Shown: positions 18,321-25,893 of the stretch, in pieces
How the letters are laid out: every line of letters begins with the position of its first letter
How positions within the stretch are numbered: the stretch's first letter is position 1
Source of the DNA: an uncultured Hyphomicrobiales bacterium
GTDB taxonomy: Bacteria > Pseudomonadota > Alphaproteobacteria > Rhizobiales > Xanthobacteraceae
Direction: 5' to 3'
Assembly: GCA_903878085.1 (NCBI GenBank)
Contig: CAIRGJ010000036.1
Coordinates: forward strand, 62,001 to 126,000
DNA length: 64,000 nt
Position numbers and translations under genes: made by a program
Notes under the pieces: generated by a model
What the model was told of the DNA's origin: nothing
Databases searched by the model: none
Seen by the model: the letters and a program-made list of their open reading frames with translations, nothing else

Positions 18321-18345
18321 AACCACGCCCGCGCCGTTTTGTTCC
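18321..18345 (-). promoter_or_regulatory. EcfG-type (general stress response) promoter, minus strand
   Basis: On the minus strand, GGAAC (18345-18341), a 16-nt spacer and GGTT (18324-18321). This matches the alphaproteobacterial EcfG/PhyR-regulon consensus GGAAC-N16/17-CGTT except for the first base of the -10. Transcription would start about 20 nt before the 28-residue gene. Confidence 0.65.
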
Positions 18346-18388
18346 GTCCGGTTCCAGGCACGCTGCTGCAAACAATAACGGCAGGCGC

Positions 18389-18413
18389 GGAACCAATATT
18401 CCGCGCACCGGTT
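18389..18413 (+). promoter_or_regulatory. EcfG-type (general stress response) promoter, plus strand
   Basis: GGAAC (18389-18393), a 16-nt spacer and GGTT (18410-18413): the same spacing and -10 sequence as the divergent promoter at 18321-18345. It is positioned about 50 bp before the 313-residue membrane protein gene, whose GGAGG lies in the leader. Confidence 0.65.
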
Positions 18414-18464
18414 AAGCCGCTGCCAAGCGTGAATGATTCCACTTGGATTGGGAGGCTTAAGACG

Positions 18465-19406
18465 ATGATCACGAAGACCGAGAACCCAACATTCGAAGAC
18501 GCCGGCTCGGCGGTCAGCTGGAAGGCGATATTCGCGGGTGCCACGGCCACGCTCGCCATCACGATGATCTTGATCGCATTCGGTATCGGCGTTGGCTTTA
18601 CGATCATTTCGCCGTGGGGCGATCAGGGCGTGTCCGCGACCACCTTCACGGTCACCGCCGCGGTCTACCTGTTCTGTGTTTCGATGCTGTCCTCGACTAT
18701 CGGCGGCTATCTCGCCGGCCGGCTGCGCTCGCGCTGGCAGACCGTGAATGAACACGAACGCTATTTTCGCGATTCCGCGCACGGCTTTCTCGTCTGGGCG
18801 CTGGCGGCCGTCGTTGGTGCCGCGATGATGAGCGGCGCGGTCACACATATTGTCGCCGGCGCAAGCTCGGGCCTGGCACCTGCTGCAAACACGGCCGCAC
18901 AGAGCTCACCGGCCGACATCTATGTCGACCAACTGCTGCGCACCAATCCGGCGCAAGGCAGCGCCGCTGCGGTGCCCGCCGTCACCGCCGCGCAAGCCAC
19001 CTCGCCTAATGCCGGCGACCATGCCGCTGCACCGTTGCAAGGCGGTCAGATCGCACTGCCTGCGCGCCAGAATATCGGCAACCGCGCCGAGATCACCCGC
19101 ATCATCGCACCAAGCATGCTCAAGGGCGGTGCGGTGTCAGACGCGGACAAGAAGTATCTCGCAAGCGTTGTCGCTGCCCGCGGCGGCCTGACGCAGGCCG
19201 ACGCCGAAGCCCGCGTCGACTCCGTGATCAACCAGGCCAAGCAGACCGCCGACAAGGCCCGCAAGTCGACTGCGCTGTTCGGCCTCTGGCTGACGGCATC
19301 GATGCTGGCCGGTGCGCTGTCGGCGGCGCTGGCCGCGATCGAAGGCGGCAACCTGCGTAACCGCGAATGGTACCTCGAAGGCACGCGCGCGGTCCCGGCC
19401 GAGTAG
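18465..19406 (+). CDS. Multi-pass membrane protein of unknown function
   Basis: A 313-residue protein with hydrophobic segments at about 20-45 (IFAGATATLAITMILIAFGIG), 55-80, 100-125 (GFLVWALAAVVGAAMMSGAV) and 272-297 (LFGLWLTASMLAGALSAAL). Between the third and fourth is an Ala/Gln-rich soluble stretch of about 140 residues. A GGYLAGRLR motif follows the second segment. I do not recognise a named family. The frame is open to 18339, but the ATG at 18465 lies after GGAGGC and downstream of the EcfG-type promoter. It forms a two-gene unit with the 24-residue membrane protein 22 bp downstream. Confidence 0.85.
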   Translation: MITKTENPTFEDAGSAVSWKAIFAGATATLAITMILIAFGIGVGFTIISPWGDQGVSATTFTVTAAVYLFCVSMLSSTIGGYLAGRLRSRWQTVNEHERYFRDSAHGFLVWALAAVVGAAMMSGAVTHIVAGASSGLAPAANTAAQSSPADIYVDQLLRTNPAQGSAAAVPAVTAAQATSPNAGDHAAAPLQGGQIALPARQNIGNRAEITRIIAPSMLKGGAVSDADKKYLASVVAARGGLTQADAEARVDSVINQAKQTADKARKSTALFGLWLTASMLAGALSAALAAIEGGNLRNREWYLEGTRAVPAE

Positions 19407-19428
19407 TTCAGACAACAGGAGACCTGAA

Positions 19429-19503
19429 ATGCCGATTATTCTTTATCTGCTGGGCCTGCCGATCAGCCTCATCATCATCCTGATGTTGCTGGGTGCGGCC
19501 TGA
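19429..19503 (+). CDS. Very small membrane protein (24 residues)
   Basis: ATG at 19429 after CAGGAGACCTGAA and stop at 19501-19503. The product begins MPIILYLLGLPISLII and ends ILMLLGAA; it is entirely hydrophobic, a single transmembrane helix. It shares the LLGxP core with the 28-residue protein at 18205-18291. It is the last gene before the terminator at 19523 and is probably co-transcribed with the membrane protein gene at 18465 from the EcfG-type promoter. Such peptides are routinely missed by gene finders. The function is unknown. Confidence 0.75.
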   Translation: MPIILYLLGLPISLIIILMLLGAA

Positions 19504-19522
19504 GCCCTCGCCAAGACGAAGC

Positions 19523-19556
19523 AACCCGCCGGTGGCAACGCCGGCGGGTTTTGCGT
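19523..19556 (+). terminator. Intrinsic terminator
   Basis: A perfect 10-bp stem, AACCCGCCGG (19523-19532) and CCGGCGGGTT (19541-19550), with an 8-nt loop and then TT. It ends the unit containing the genes at 18465 and 19429. Confidence 0.9.
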
Positions 19557-19661
19557 TCAGGGCGCCGTCTAAGCGTCTTTATTCAGTTTTGATCCAACGC
19601 AATGCATCTGTTTGCGAACCGCATTTTATGGGGCGCGCGACATCTATAGGTGGAGGTTGCC

Positions 19662-20105
19662 ATGCTTCGGCGATTTGCAGGAGCGCTGATCGGCGCACTA
19701 CTTTTGATCGTCCCGGCACACGCGCAAACGACTGTGCCGCAGGCGCTGGTGCAAGAGAAGCTCATCAAAACCTACCTGCTCACGTTTAACGACGCAAACC
19801 TGACCGGCAATTACACGGTCCTACACGCTAAGCTATCAAAGCCGTTTCGCCTGGAGTTCACTCCGGAAAAGTTGAAAGAAGCGTTCAAGGGCTTCGCCGA
19901 CAAAGAAATCGATCTGGGCATCATCGCCGCCAAGCCGCCGGTCGCCACCACTGAGGCGACCATCGACAAGCGCGGCGCGCTGATTCTACGCGGCTATTTC
20001 GATACTACGCCGAGTCGAGTCATCTATGAACTCGACTTCGTCCCGTCCGAAGGCGAGTGGAAACCGATCAAATTAAACGTCAGCGTGAAGGCGGCGGGCG
20101 GCTGA
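19662..20105 (+). CDS. Exported hypothetical protein
   Basis: A 147-residue protein with a signal peptide (MLRRFAGALIGALLLIVPAHA). The mature part has alternating amphipathic helix and strand segments (RLEFTPEKLKEAFKGFADKEIDLG; GYFDTTPSRVIYELDFVPSEGEWKP). The general shape recalls small NTF2-like or DUF3887-type periplasmic proteins, but I cannot assign a family. GGAGG lies 6 bp upstream of the ATG at 19662; the GTG at 19650 in the same frame would place that ribosome-binding site inside the gene, so it was rejected. Confidence 0.75.
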   Translation: MLRRFAGALIGALLLIVPAHAQTTVPQALVQEKLIKTYLLTFNDANLTGNYTVLHAKLSKPFRLEFTPEKLKEAFKGFADKEIDLGIIAAKPPVATTEATIDKRGALILRGYFDTTPSRVIYELDFVPSEGEWKPIKLNVSVKAAGG

Positions 20106-20153
20106 CAAGGCGGTCGCGCTCAAGACATAGCAAGGCAACGATCAAGGTGCTTC

Positions 20154-20414
20154 ATGTCCAACCCCACTCAGCCTGAGGCGGCCAAGCCGGTCTCGACAAC
20201 GCGCAAGGTGTTTGCCGGCATCCTCGATTTCATCTTCGTGATGGTGATCGCCGGCTACGCCATCGGCTACATGACCGGTAACGTCACCGATGAAGGATTC
20301 AATCTCAAGGGCGGACCGGCGTTCCTGCTGTTTGCGATCATCATCCTCTACTTCGTGATCTTTACGAGGTATCTGGGCGGCACAGTCTGGCAGCGCCTGC
20401 TCGGCGTCCGGTAA
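20154..20414 (+). CDS. Short RDD family membrane protein
   Basis: An 86-residue protein with two transmembrane helices (about 22-42 and 55-75) and the C-terminal WQRLLGVR, which is the characteristic RDD-family end. Typical RDD proteins are longer (about 130-160 residues) with a third helix; this is a minimal version. Function of the family is unclear; some members have been linked to ion or osmolyte movement. It lies 48 bp after the exported hypothetical gene and is convergent with the YitT-family gene. Confidence 0.75.
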   Translation: MSNPTQPEAAKPVSTTRKVFAGILDFIFVMVIAGYAIGYMTGNVTDEGFNLKGGPAFLLFAIIILYFVIFTRYLGGTVWQRLLGVR

Positions 20415-20451
20415 CAGATGGAAATCCAAATACGGCCGCGATTTTAATTGG

Positions 20452-21075
20452 CTAAGGAGCCGACCAGGCGACGTAACGGTCGCGGCGGTGGTTCATCCAG
20501 ATCACCAGGTTGATGGCGATCGCGCCGAGCACCGACGCCGCCATCGCCGTCGGCGCGACCACGAAGTACGACATCGCCAGTATGACCAGATCGATGGCCA
20601 TCTGCAGTTTGCCGGCACGAACGCCATAACGATCCTGCACATATAGCGCCAGAATGTTGACGCCGCCCAAGCTCGCTTGGTGGCGGAACAGCACAATAAA
20701 GCCGACGCCCATCAACAGCCCGCCGAACACCGCCGCATAGAACGGGTCGAGGCCGCCGATGTGAATGAAGCGGCCGTGCAGCTCGGTCAGTACCGACACC
20801 AGCGCCACGGCGCAGAAGGTTTTCACGGTGAAGCGCCAGCCCATGCGCCGGAACGCCAGATAATAAAACGGCAGATTGATTACGAAAAACACCGCGCCGA
20901 ACGGCAGCGCGGTGACGTAGAAAACCAGAAATGCCAAGCCGGCAGTGCTACCGGTGAGCAGGCCAGCCTGTTTGAACAGCGCCAGGCCGAACGAGACGAA
21001 CAGCGTGCCGATGAAAATGGCGAGGACGTCTTCGGCCAGCGTATGTCTGGGGGCTTCGGGATCGGTCGCGGTCAT
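20452..21075 (-). CDS. YitT family membrane protein
   Basis: A 207-residue protein with five to six transmembrane segments. It has the family pattern FKQAGLLTGSTAGLAFL near residue 33 and ASLGGVNILALYVQDRYG near 130, which are the two related half-domains of DUF161/YitT proteins. Those proteins are thought to be transporters of unknown substrate. Gram-positive members carry a C-terminal cytosolic DUF2179 domain, which is absent here. The start is the ATG at 21075. It follows phaZ by 31 bp on the same strand. Confidence 0.85.
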   Translation of the reverse strand: MTATDPEAPRHTLAEDVLAIFIGTLFVSFGLALFKQAGLLTGSTAGLAFLVFYVTALPFGAVFFVINLPFYYLAFRRMGWRFTVKTFCAVALVSVLTELHGRFIHIGGLDPFYAAVFGGLLMGVGFIVLFRHQASLGGVNILALYVQDRYGVRAGKLQMAIDLVILAMSYFVVAPTAMAASVLGAIAINLVIWMNHRRDRYVAWSAP

Positions 21076-21106
21076 GGCGGCACCTTAATTGCCCCGCCGC
21101 TCAGGC

Positions 21107-22324
21107 TCAATCGCTCTGCAGAATGACGTTCTTCACCATCGGATAGATCTGGTTCTGCCAGGTGCGACCGGAAAACACGCCGTAATGGCCGACGCCGGCC
21201 TGCATGTGGTGGCGCTTGCGATAGGGCCGCAGCGAGGTGCACAATTCGTGCGCGGCCAGCGTCTGCCCGACCGCGCAGATGTCGTCCTTCTCGCCTTCCA
21301 CCGTGAACAGCATGGTGCGCCGGATTGCCGACGGATCGACCTTGTCGTTTTCATAGGTCAGTTGGCCGAGCGGCAGCGCGTGATCCTGAAACACCAGTTT
21401 CACCGTTTCCAGATAGAATTCCGAGGCGAGATCGAGCACGGCAAAATATTCGTCGTAGAACGCCTTGGTGGTCGCGGCCTTTTCTCGCTCGCCGTTGGCG
21501 AGATTCTCGTAAAGCTCGCGGTGTGCCTTGATGTGGCGGTCCATGTTCATGGCCATGAAGGCGGCAAGCTGCACAAAGCCGGGATAGACCCTGCGGCCCG
21601 CGCCGGGATAGCGGCTCGGCACCTTGGCGATCAGCTTCTTTTCGAACCAGTCCATCGGCTTGCCCTTGGCAAGCTCGTTGACTTTGGTCGGATTGACGCG
21701 GGTGTCGATCGGGCCGGCCATCAACGTCATCGAGCGCGGCTGCGCCGGATTATCGCGTTGCGCCATCACGCTCGCCGCCACCAACGCGCTGACGCAGGGC
21801 TGGCACACCGCCACCATATGCGCGCCCGGCCCGATTTTCTCCAGGAAGCGGATCAGGTGGGCGGTATAGTCGTTGAAGCTGAAAGGCCCGTCGCTCAGCG
21901 GCACGTCGCGGGCGTTGTGCCAATCGGTAATGTAAACGTCATGTTCGGCGAGCATGGTCTTTACGGTGGCGCGTAGCAGCGTTGCGAAGTGGCCGGACAA
22001 AGGCGCGATCAGCAGCACGCGCGGCTGCGTCTGGTCAACGTCCTTCTTGAAATGCCGCAGCGTCGCGAACGGTGTCACGTCGGCTATTTCTTCGGTAACC
22101 GCCACTTCGCGGTTTCCCACCATGACGCTGTCGATGCCGTAAGGCGGCCGCGTGTGGGTCAGCCCTGCCCGCGCGATCAGCTCATAGGCCGCGGTCAGGT
22201 TACTGAGCGCCGACGGCCGCGCCGAGCCGTTAAGCTTGGCGCTGATGGCCTTGAGGGCCTCGCCGGCAAACGCGCGCACCGGCACCATGATGTCCGATTG
22301 CGCCTGATAAGCCTGATATAGCAT
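21107..22324 (-). CDS. phaZ: Intracellular polyhydroxyalkanoate depolymerase
   Basis: A 405-residue alpha/beta-hydrolase that mobilises stored PHB/PHA granules in the cytoplasm. The nucleophile is a cysteine in the lipase-box-like VAVCQPCVSAL, as in Cupriavidus-type PhaZ, and the late FTVEGEKDDICAVGQT and GVGHYGVFSGRTWQNQIYP segments supply the Asp and His of the triad. The frame can start with GTG at 22330, but the ATG at 22324 follows GGGGTG and gives the usual MLYQAYQ N-terminus. Its presence implies that the organism stores PHA; no synthase is in the window. Confidence 0.93.
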   Translation of the reverse strand: MLYQAYQAQSDIMVPVRAFAGEALKAISAKLNGSARPSALSNLTAAYELIARAGLTHTRPPYGIDSVMVGNREVAVTEEIADVTPFATLRHFKKDVDQTQPRVLLIAPLSGHFATLLRATVKTMLAEHDVYITDWHNARDVPLSDGPFSFNDYTAHLIRFLEKIGPGAHMVAVCQPCVSALVAASVMAQRDNPAQPRSMTLMAGPIDTRVNPTKVNELAKGKPMDWFEKKLIAKVPSRYPGAGRRVYPGFVQLAAFMAMNMDRHIKAHRELYENLANGEREKAATTKAFYDEYFAVLDLASEFYLETVKLVFQDHALPLGQLTYENDKVDPSAIRRTMLFTVEGEKDDICAVGQTLAAHELCTSLRPYRKRHHMQAGVGHYGVFSGRTWQNQIYPMVKNVILQSD

Positions 22325-22529
22325 CGACACCCCGACGACCCGGCAGACCGCTGGCGAAAGGTTAGTTCATTTAATGTTGCACTGCGAGATAAAAATTTGG
22401 GCGATGCAGTGAACCAGGGGACAAAGCGGCTGCCATCTCGTTTTGCGGTACGGGAAGGTATTGAATAATCTGTACTTTCGTCTAAGCTGGCTTTGCCGGG
22501 CCGGGATTTAACAGGGATAAGTGCGCCCC

Positions 22530-23201
22530 ATGGCCAAAGCTGCCCCGAGCAAGGCTACGCTCACAATTGCCAGTAAGAATTATGGCTCCTGGTCGCTGCG
22601 CGGCTGGTTGCTGTGCAAAATGGCCGGACTCGACTTCGACGAGCAGGTGGTCGCCAGCGACGACCCGTCGGCGCGCGCGGAACTTCTGCTGCTGTCGCCG
22701 TCCTTCCTGGTGCCCTGCCTGACCCATGACGGGGTCAAGATCTGGGACACGCTGGCGATTGGCGAATATCTCAGCGAGACGCTGCCCGACACCGGCCTGT
22801 TGCCGACCCATAAGGCGGCGCGCGCGCATTGCCGCTCGATCTGCGGCGAAATGCATTCCGGTTTCACCAATATGCGCTCGGCCTTGCCGATGAACCTGAA
22901 GGCGCATCACCCCGGCTTCAAGGTCTGGGCCGGCGCGCAGGCCGACATCGACCGCATCGTGAGCATCTGGCGCGAATGCCTCGCCAGCACCAAGGGACCG
23001 TTTTTGTTCGGCAAGCGTCCGGGCATGGCCGACGCCATGTTCGCGCCGGTGGTGACGCGCTTTTTGACCTATGACGTGAAGCTCGACTCGGACTGCGCCG
23101 CCTACTGCAAGGACATCATGGCGCTGCCGGCGATGCTGGAATGGGTCGAAGGCGCCAAGGCCGAGCCAGACGAAGTGGTGGAATTGGATGTGGAGTTTTA
23201 G
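22530..23201 (+). CDS. Glutathione S-transferase family protein
   Basis: A 223-residue protein with a thioredoxin-fold N-terminal domain (about 1-85) and an alpha-helical C-terminal domain. The N-terminal SKNYGSWSLRGWLL carries the Ser/Tyr that would contact the glutathione thiol, followed by PSFLVPCL (the cis-Pro contact) and IWDTLAIGEYL. These match the GST class that includes maleylacetoacetate-isomerase-like proteins. The substrate is unknown; detoxification in the cytoplasm is likely. A GTG at 22521 is an alternative start closer to AGGGA. A GC-rich terminator follows. Confidence 0.87.
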   Translation: MAKAAPSKATLTIASKNYGSWSLRGWLLCKMAGLDFDEQVVASDDPSARAELLLLSPSFLVPCLTHDGVKIWDTLAIGEYLSETLPDTGLLPTHKAARAHCRSICGEMHSGFTNMRSALPMNLKAHHPGFKVWAGAQADIDRIVSIWRECLASTKGPFLFGKRPGMADAMFAPVVTRFLTYDVKLDSDCAAYCKDIMALPAMLEWVEGAKAEPDEVVELDVEF

Positions 23202-23223
23202 CGAAGTGACAACATAAATAAGA

Positions 23224-23256
23224 TGGGGCGGCTCGACCGGCCGCCCCACCTGTTTA
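23224..23256 (+). terminator. Probable terminator between GST and EB_dh-type genes
   Basis: A perfect 9-bp stem, TGGGGCGGC (23224-23232) and GCCGCCCCA (23240-23248), with a 7-nt loop sits between convergent genes. The following CCTGTTTA is only a weak U-tract. Confidence 0.65.
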
Positions 23257-23284
23257 CCTACGAACAACCGTCGTCACATGGTCG

Positions 23285-24325
23285 TTACTTGGCGAACTTC
23301 AATTGCAGCACGCCCATATTGTAGGCGTGACGCACCTGTGCATTGTCGAAGGTCGCCAGACCGAAGTCATACGTTGCGTCAAGCTTGTCGAACTGCACAT
23401 CGGTCTTGCTGCCGGTCACAAGCTTGCGCGACATGACGGCGGTCCACTTGCCACCCTTCCAGCCGATCGCAGTTGCGATGTCACCGCGGTCGCCGGTGAA
23501 CGGCGCAACGATGATCGACGCCACTTCGTCGCCGGCCTTGAACTTGCTGTCGTCGAAGGCGACCTTGTCCGCCTCCTTGATGTAATACAAGCCGCCCTTC
23601 TTGTTCGAAGGAGTGCCGCTCTTGTCCATAAACTCGGGCTTGCCGTTGACCAATTTGACGTCGGTATAGCCGCCGCCAGTCTTCGCATCGCTCTTGCGTC
23701 CAGCATCTGGTGACTTGTCTTTGTCGAAGCGCGTGTCATCGAGATACTGATCGTCGACTTGGCCGATATAGCCGGTGCGAATCGACTTCATGTGCCAGAT
23801 GTCACCGATTTCGCCGGCGCTTGCGGTGTACTTGTTGCCGAACGGCTTGCTGGGCTCGCCGGCGTGGCAGGCGACCATGCAGCCCTGCTGATCGAATCCC
23901 TTGATCGAATTGTTGATGTTCCAGATCAGCGCGAACTTGTCTTCGTAATAGACGTTGTCGTCGCCGCCTTTGTCCTTGGCGTCTTTCAGCTTCTTCCAGG
24001 TGCCGTCGGCCTGCTTCTGATACGGGAAGCGCTGCACCGACTGGGTCGGATCGTCGTACTGCAGCAGCATGTAGAGCATGTCGCCGGAATAGACTGCCTT
24101 CAGCGTCGCATTGGTGGCGCCCTTGCCATTCTTGAAGTTCACCCCGCCCATGAGTTTGACGGGCAGCACCTTCGCCTTGGCCCATGCCGGATCGACCGCC
24201 CCGGCGGCGAGCACCGGCGGTTTCGCGACATTGACCGCCGTAACTACATCGGCGGCCGATGCTGGACCGGTGAATGCCGCAGCGAGCAAGACACTCGCGG
24301 CTGCGGCGATTGTCATTTTGCGCAT
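23285..24325 (-). CDS. Periplasmic ethylbenzene dehydrogenase-related haem-binding-type protein with CX3CH motif
   Basis: A 346-residue exported protein (signal peptide to about residue 24, GPASA). The body resembles the EB_dh / cytochrome c-552-like domain (DPAWAKAKVLPVKLMGG near 45; SGDMLYMLLQYDDPTQS; GEIGDIWHMKSIRTGYIGQ), a beta-sandwich that binds haem in the gamma subunits of DMSO-reductase-family enzymes. It contains C149-MVA-C153-H154, a CX3CH arrangement, in place of the standard CXXCH. It may be an electron-transfer protein. The start at 24325 has GGAGG 8 bp upstream; starts further upstream (24385) lack one. No molybdoenzyme genes are adjacent. Confidence 0.82.
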   Translation of the reverse strand: MRKMTIAAAASVLLAAAFTGPASAADVVTAVNVAKPPVLAAGAVDPAWAKAKVLPVKLMGGVNFKNGKGATNATLKAVYSGDMLYMLLQYDDPTQSVQRFPYQKQADGTWKKLKDAKDKGGDDNVYYEDKFALIWNINNSIKGFDQQGCMVACHAGEPSKPFGNKYTASAGEIGDIWHMKSIRTGYIGQVDDQYLDDTRFDKDKSPDAGRKSDAKTGGGYTDVKLVNGKPEFMDKSGTPSNKKGGLYYIKEADKVAFDDSKFKAGDEVASIIVAPFTGDRGDIATAIGWKGGKWTAVMSRKLVTGSKTDVQFDKLDATYDFGLATFDNAQVRHAYNMGVLQLKFAK

Positions 24326-24548
24326 ATAGAAATCCTCCATTGGCATTAGTCTAAAGTCGCACGAGATGAATCTAAGCCATTTCATTACTTATATTTTTCT
24401 AATTCGCATTTTGTTGCAGTGCATTGCGAAATATCAATACGTCCCATCCACGACGCGCGGTCGCGTGGGCAAATCGTTCAGTCAGGATTACATTTTATTT
24501 GCAATCGGTTAGGGCGCGCCGATTGCCGTCTTGCGGCTGGACCTGCGG

Positions 24549-25724
24549 CTATCGCGTGAGCCAATTCCCGATCCGCTCCACCGCCTCATGCATCTCGGCG
24601 CTCGAACCCGCATAACAAAAGCGCAAGAAGTTGTGGCCGTTGACCGGATCGAAATCGATTCCCGGCGTGGCGGCGACGCCCGCTTCGTTCAACATGCGCT
24701 TGGCGAAGTCGAGGCTGTCGTTGGAAAAGCCTGAAACGTCGGCATAGAGATAAAACGCGCCATCGACCGGCAGGAATTTATCGAGCCCGATCTTCGGCAG
24801 GCCTTGCGTGAGAATGCGGCGGTTCTCCTCGTAGCCGTGCTTGACCGTCTCCATCTCAGCGCGGCCGTCGAACGCCGCTTCGGCTGCGATCTGCGCCAGC
24901 GTCGGCACCGAAATCGCAAGATTTTGCTGCAACCGCTCGACCGCGCGCAGCAGGCTCGGCGGCACCACCATCCAGCCGACGCGCCAGCCGGTCATGCAGA
25001 AATATTTCGAGAATGAATTGATCACCAGCGCGCGCTCGGAAACCTTCGCCGCGGTCTCGGCGGCGAAGGCGTAGTCGAGACCGTGATAGATTTCGTCCGA
25101 GATGACGCGAATGCCCTCGGCTTCGGCCACGGCGATCAGCTGCGACAGCGCGTCGGCGTCCATCATCGTGCCGGTCGGATTGGCCGGGCTGGCGATCAGC
25201 AGGCCCTTGAGCGGCTTTTCTCTGTGAGCCGCTATCAAGGCCTTGGCCGAAAGCGCCCAGCGCGTCGCCGCCGAGGTTTCGATCAGCACCGGCTCGCAGC
25301 CGAGCGCCGACAAAATATGCCGGTACGGCGGATAGCCCGGATTGGCCAAGGCGACCCGGTCACCCGGCTCGAACAGGGCCAGAAACGCCAGGATGAAGCC
25401 GCCCGAGGAACCGGTCGTCACCACCACCCGGGCCGGATCGAGCGCGAGGCCGTAGCTATCTTGATAATGCCGGGCAATGCGGGCCCGCAGCGACGGGATG
25501 CCGAGCGCCTCGGTATAGCCGATGCGGCCATGGTCGAGCGCGGCGTGGGCCGCCGCTAAGGCGGTGGCCGGCGCCGGCCGGGCCGGCTGGCCCACTTCCA
25601 TATGAATGACGCGCCCGCCTTTGGACTCGAGGGCGGCGGCCGCCGCCATCACGTCCATGACGATAAAGGGCGGCACATCGCTGCGTTTGGAGGGCATCAA
25701 CAGCTGATTTGCCGCATCGAACAT
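24549..25724 (-). CDS. Class I/II pyridoxal-phosphate aminotransferase
   Basis: A cytoplasmic fold-type I aminotransferase of 391 residues. Recognisable features are the cofactor region TTGSSGGFILAF, the NPTGTMMD motif, SDEIYHGLDY (the Asp that holds the pyridine nitrogen) and the Schiff-base lysine in SFSKYFCMTGWRVGW. The C-terminal Arg that binds the substrate carboxylate lies in NFLRFCYA. The family includes aspartate, aromatic and methionine aminotransferases; the substrate cannot be read from the sequence. The ATG at 25724 was chosen; the frame is open to 25778. It is divergent from the M48 gene. Confidence 0.9.
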   Translation of the reverse strand: MFDAANQLLMPSKRSDVPPFIVMDVMAAAAALESKGGRVIHMEVGQPARPAPATALAAAHAALDHGRIGYTEALGIPSLRARIARHYQDSYGLALDPARVVVTTGSSGGFILAFLALFEPGDRVALANPGYPPYRHILSALGCEPVLIETSAATRWALSAKALIAAHREKPLKGLLIASPANPTGTMMDADALSQLIAVAEAEGIRVISDEIYHGLDYAFAAETAAKVSERALVINSFSKYFCMTGWRVGWMVVPPSLLRAVERLQQNLAISVPTLAQIAAEAAFDGRAEMETVKHGYEENRRILTQGLPKIGLDKFLPVDGAFYLYADVSGFSNDSLDFAKRMLNEAGVAATPGIDFDPVNGHNFLRFCYAGSSAEMHEAVERIGNWLTR

Positions 25725-25893
25725 GGATTTGGACCATCTTTGGGGCGCTTTAGCGACCCCGCCCCGCTGTTGCCGCATTCGGGCAGCTTGCTCGCCTTCG
25801 TGCGCTTGTCATGACTCAGTCGTGATCGCACGCCGCGTTGACCGCTATAATGCGCGTCAATAGGTTCACGTGTATCCACTGGCGAAAATCGGC

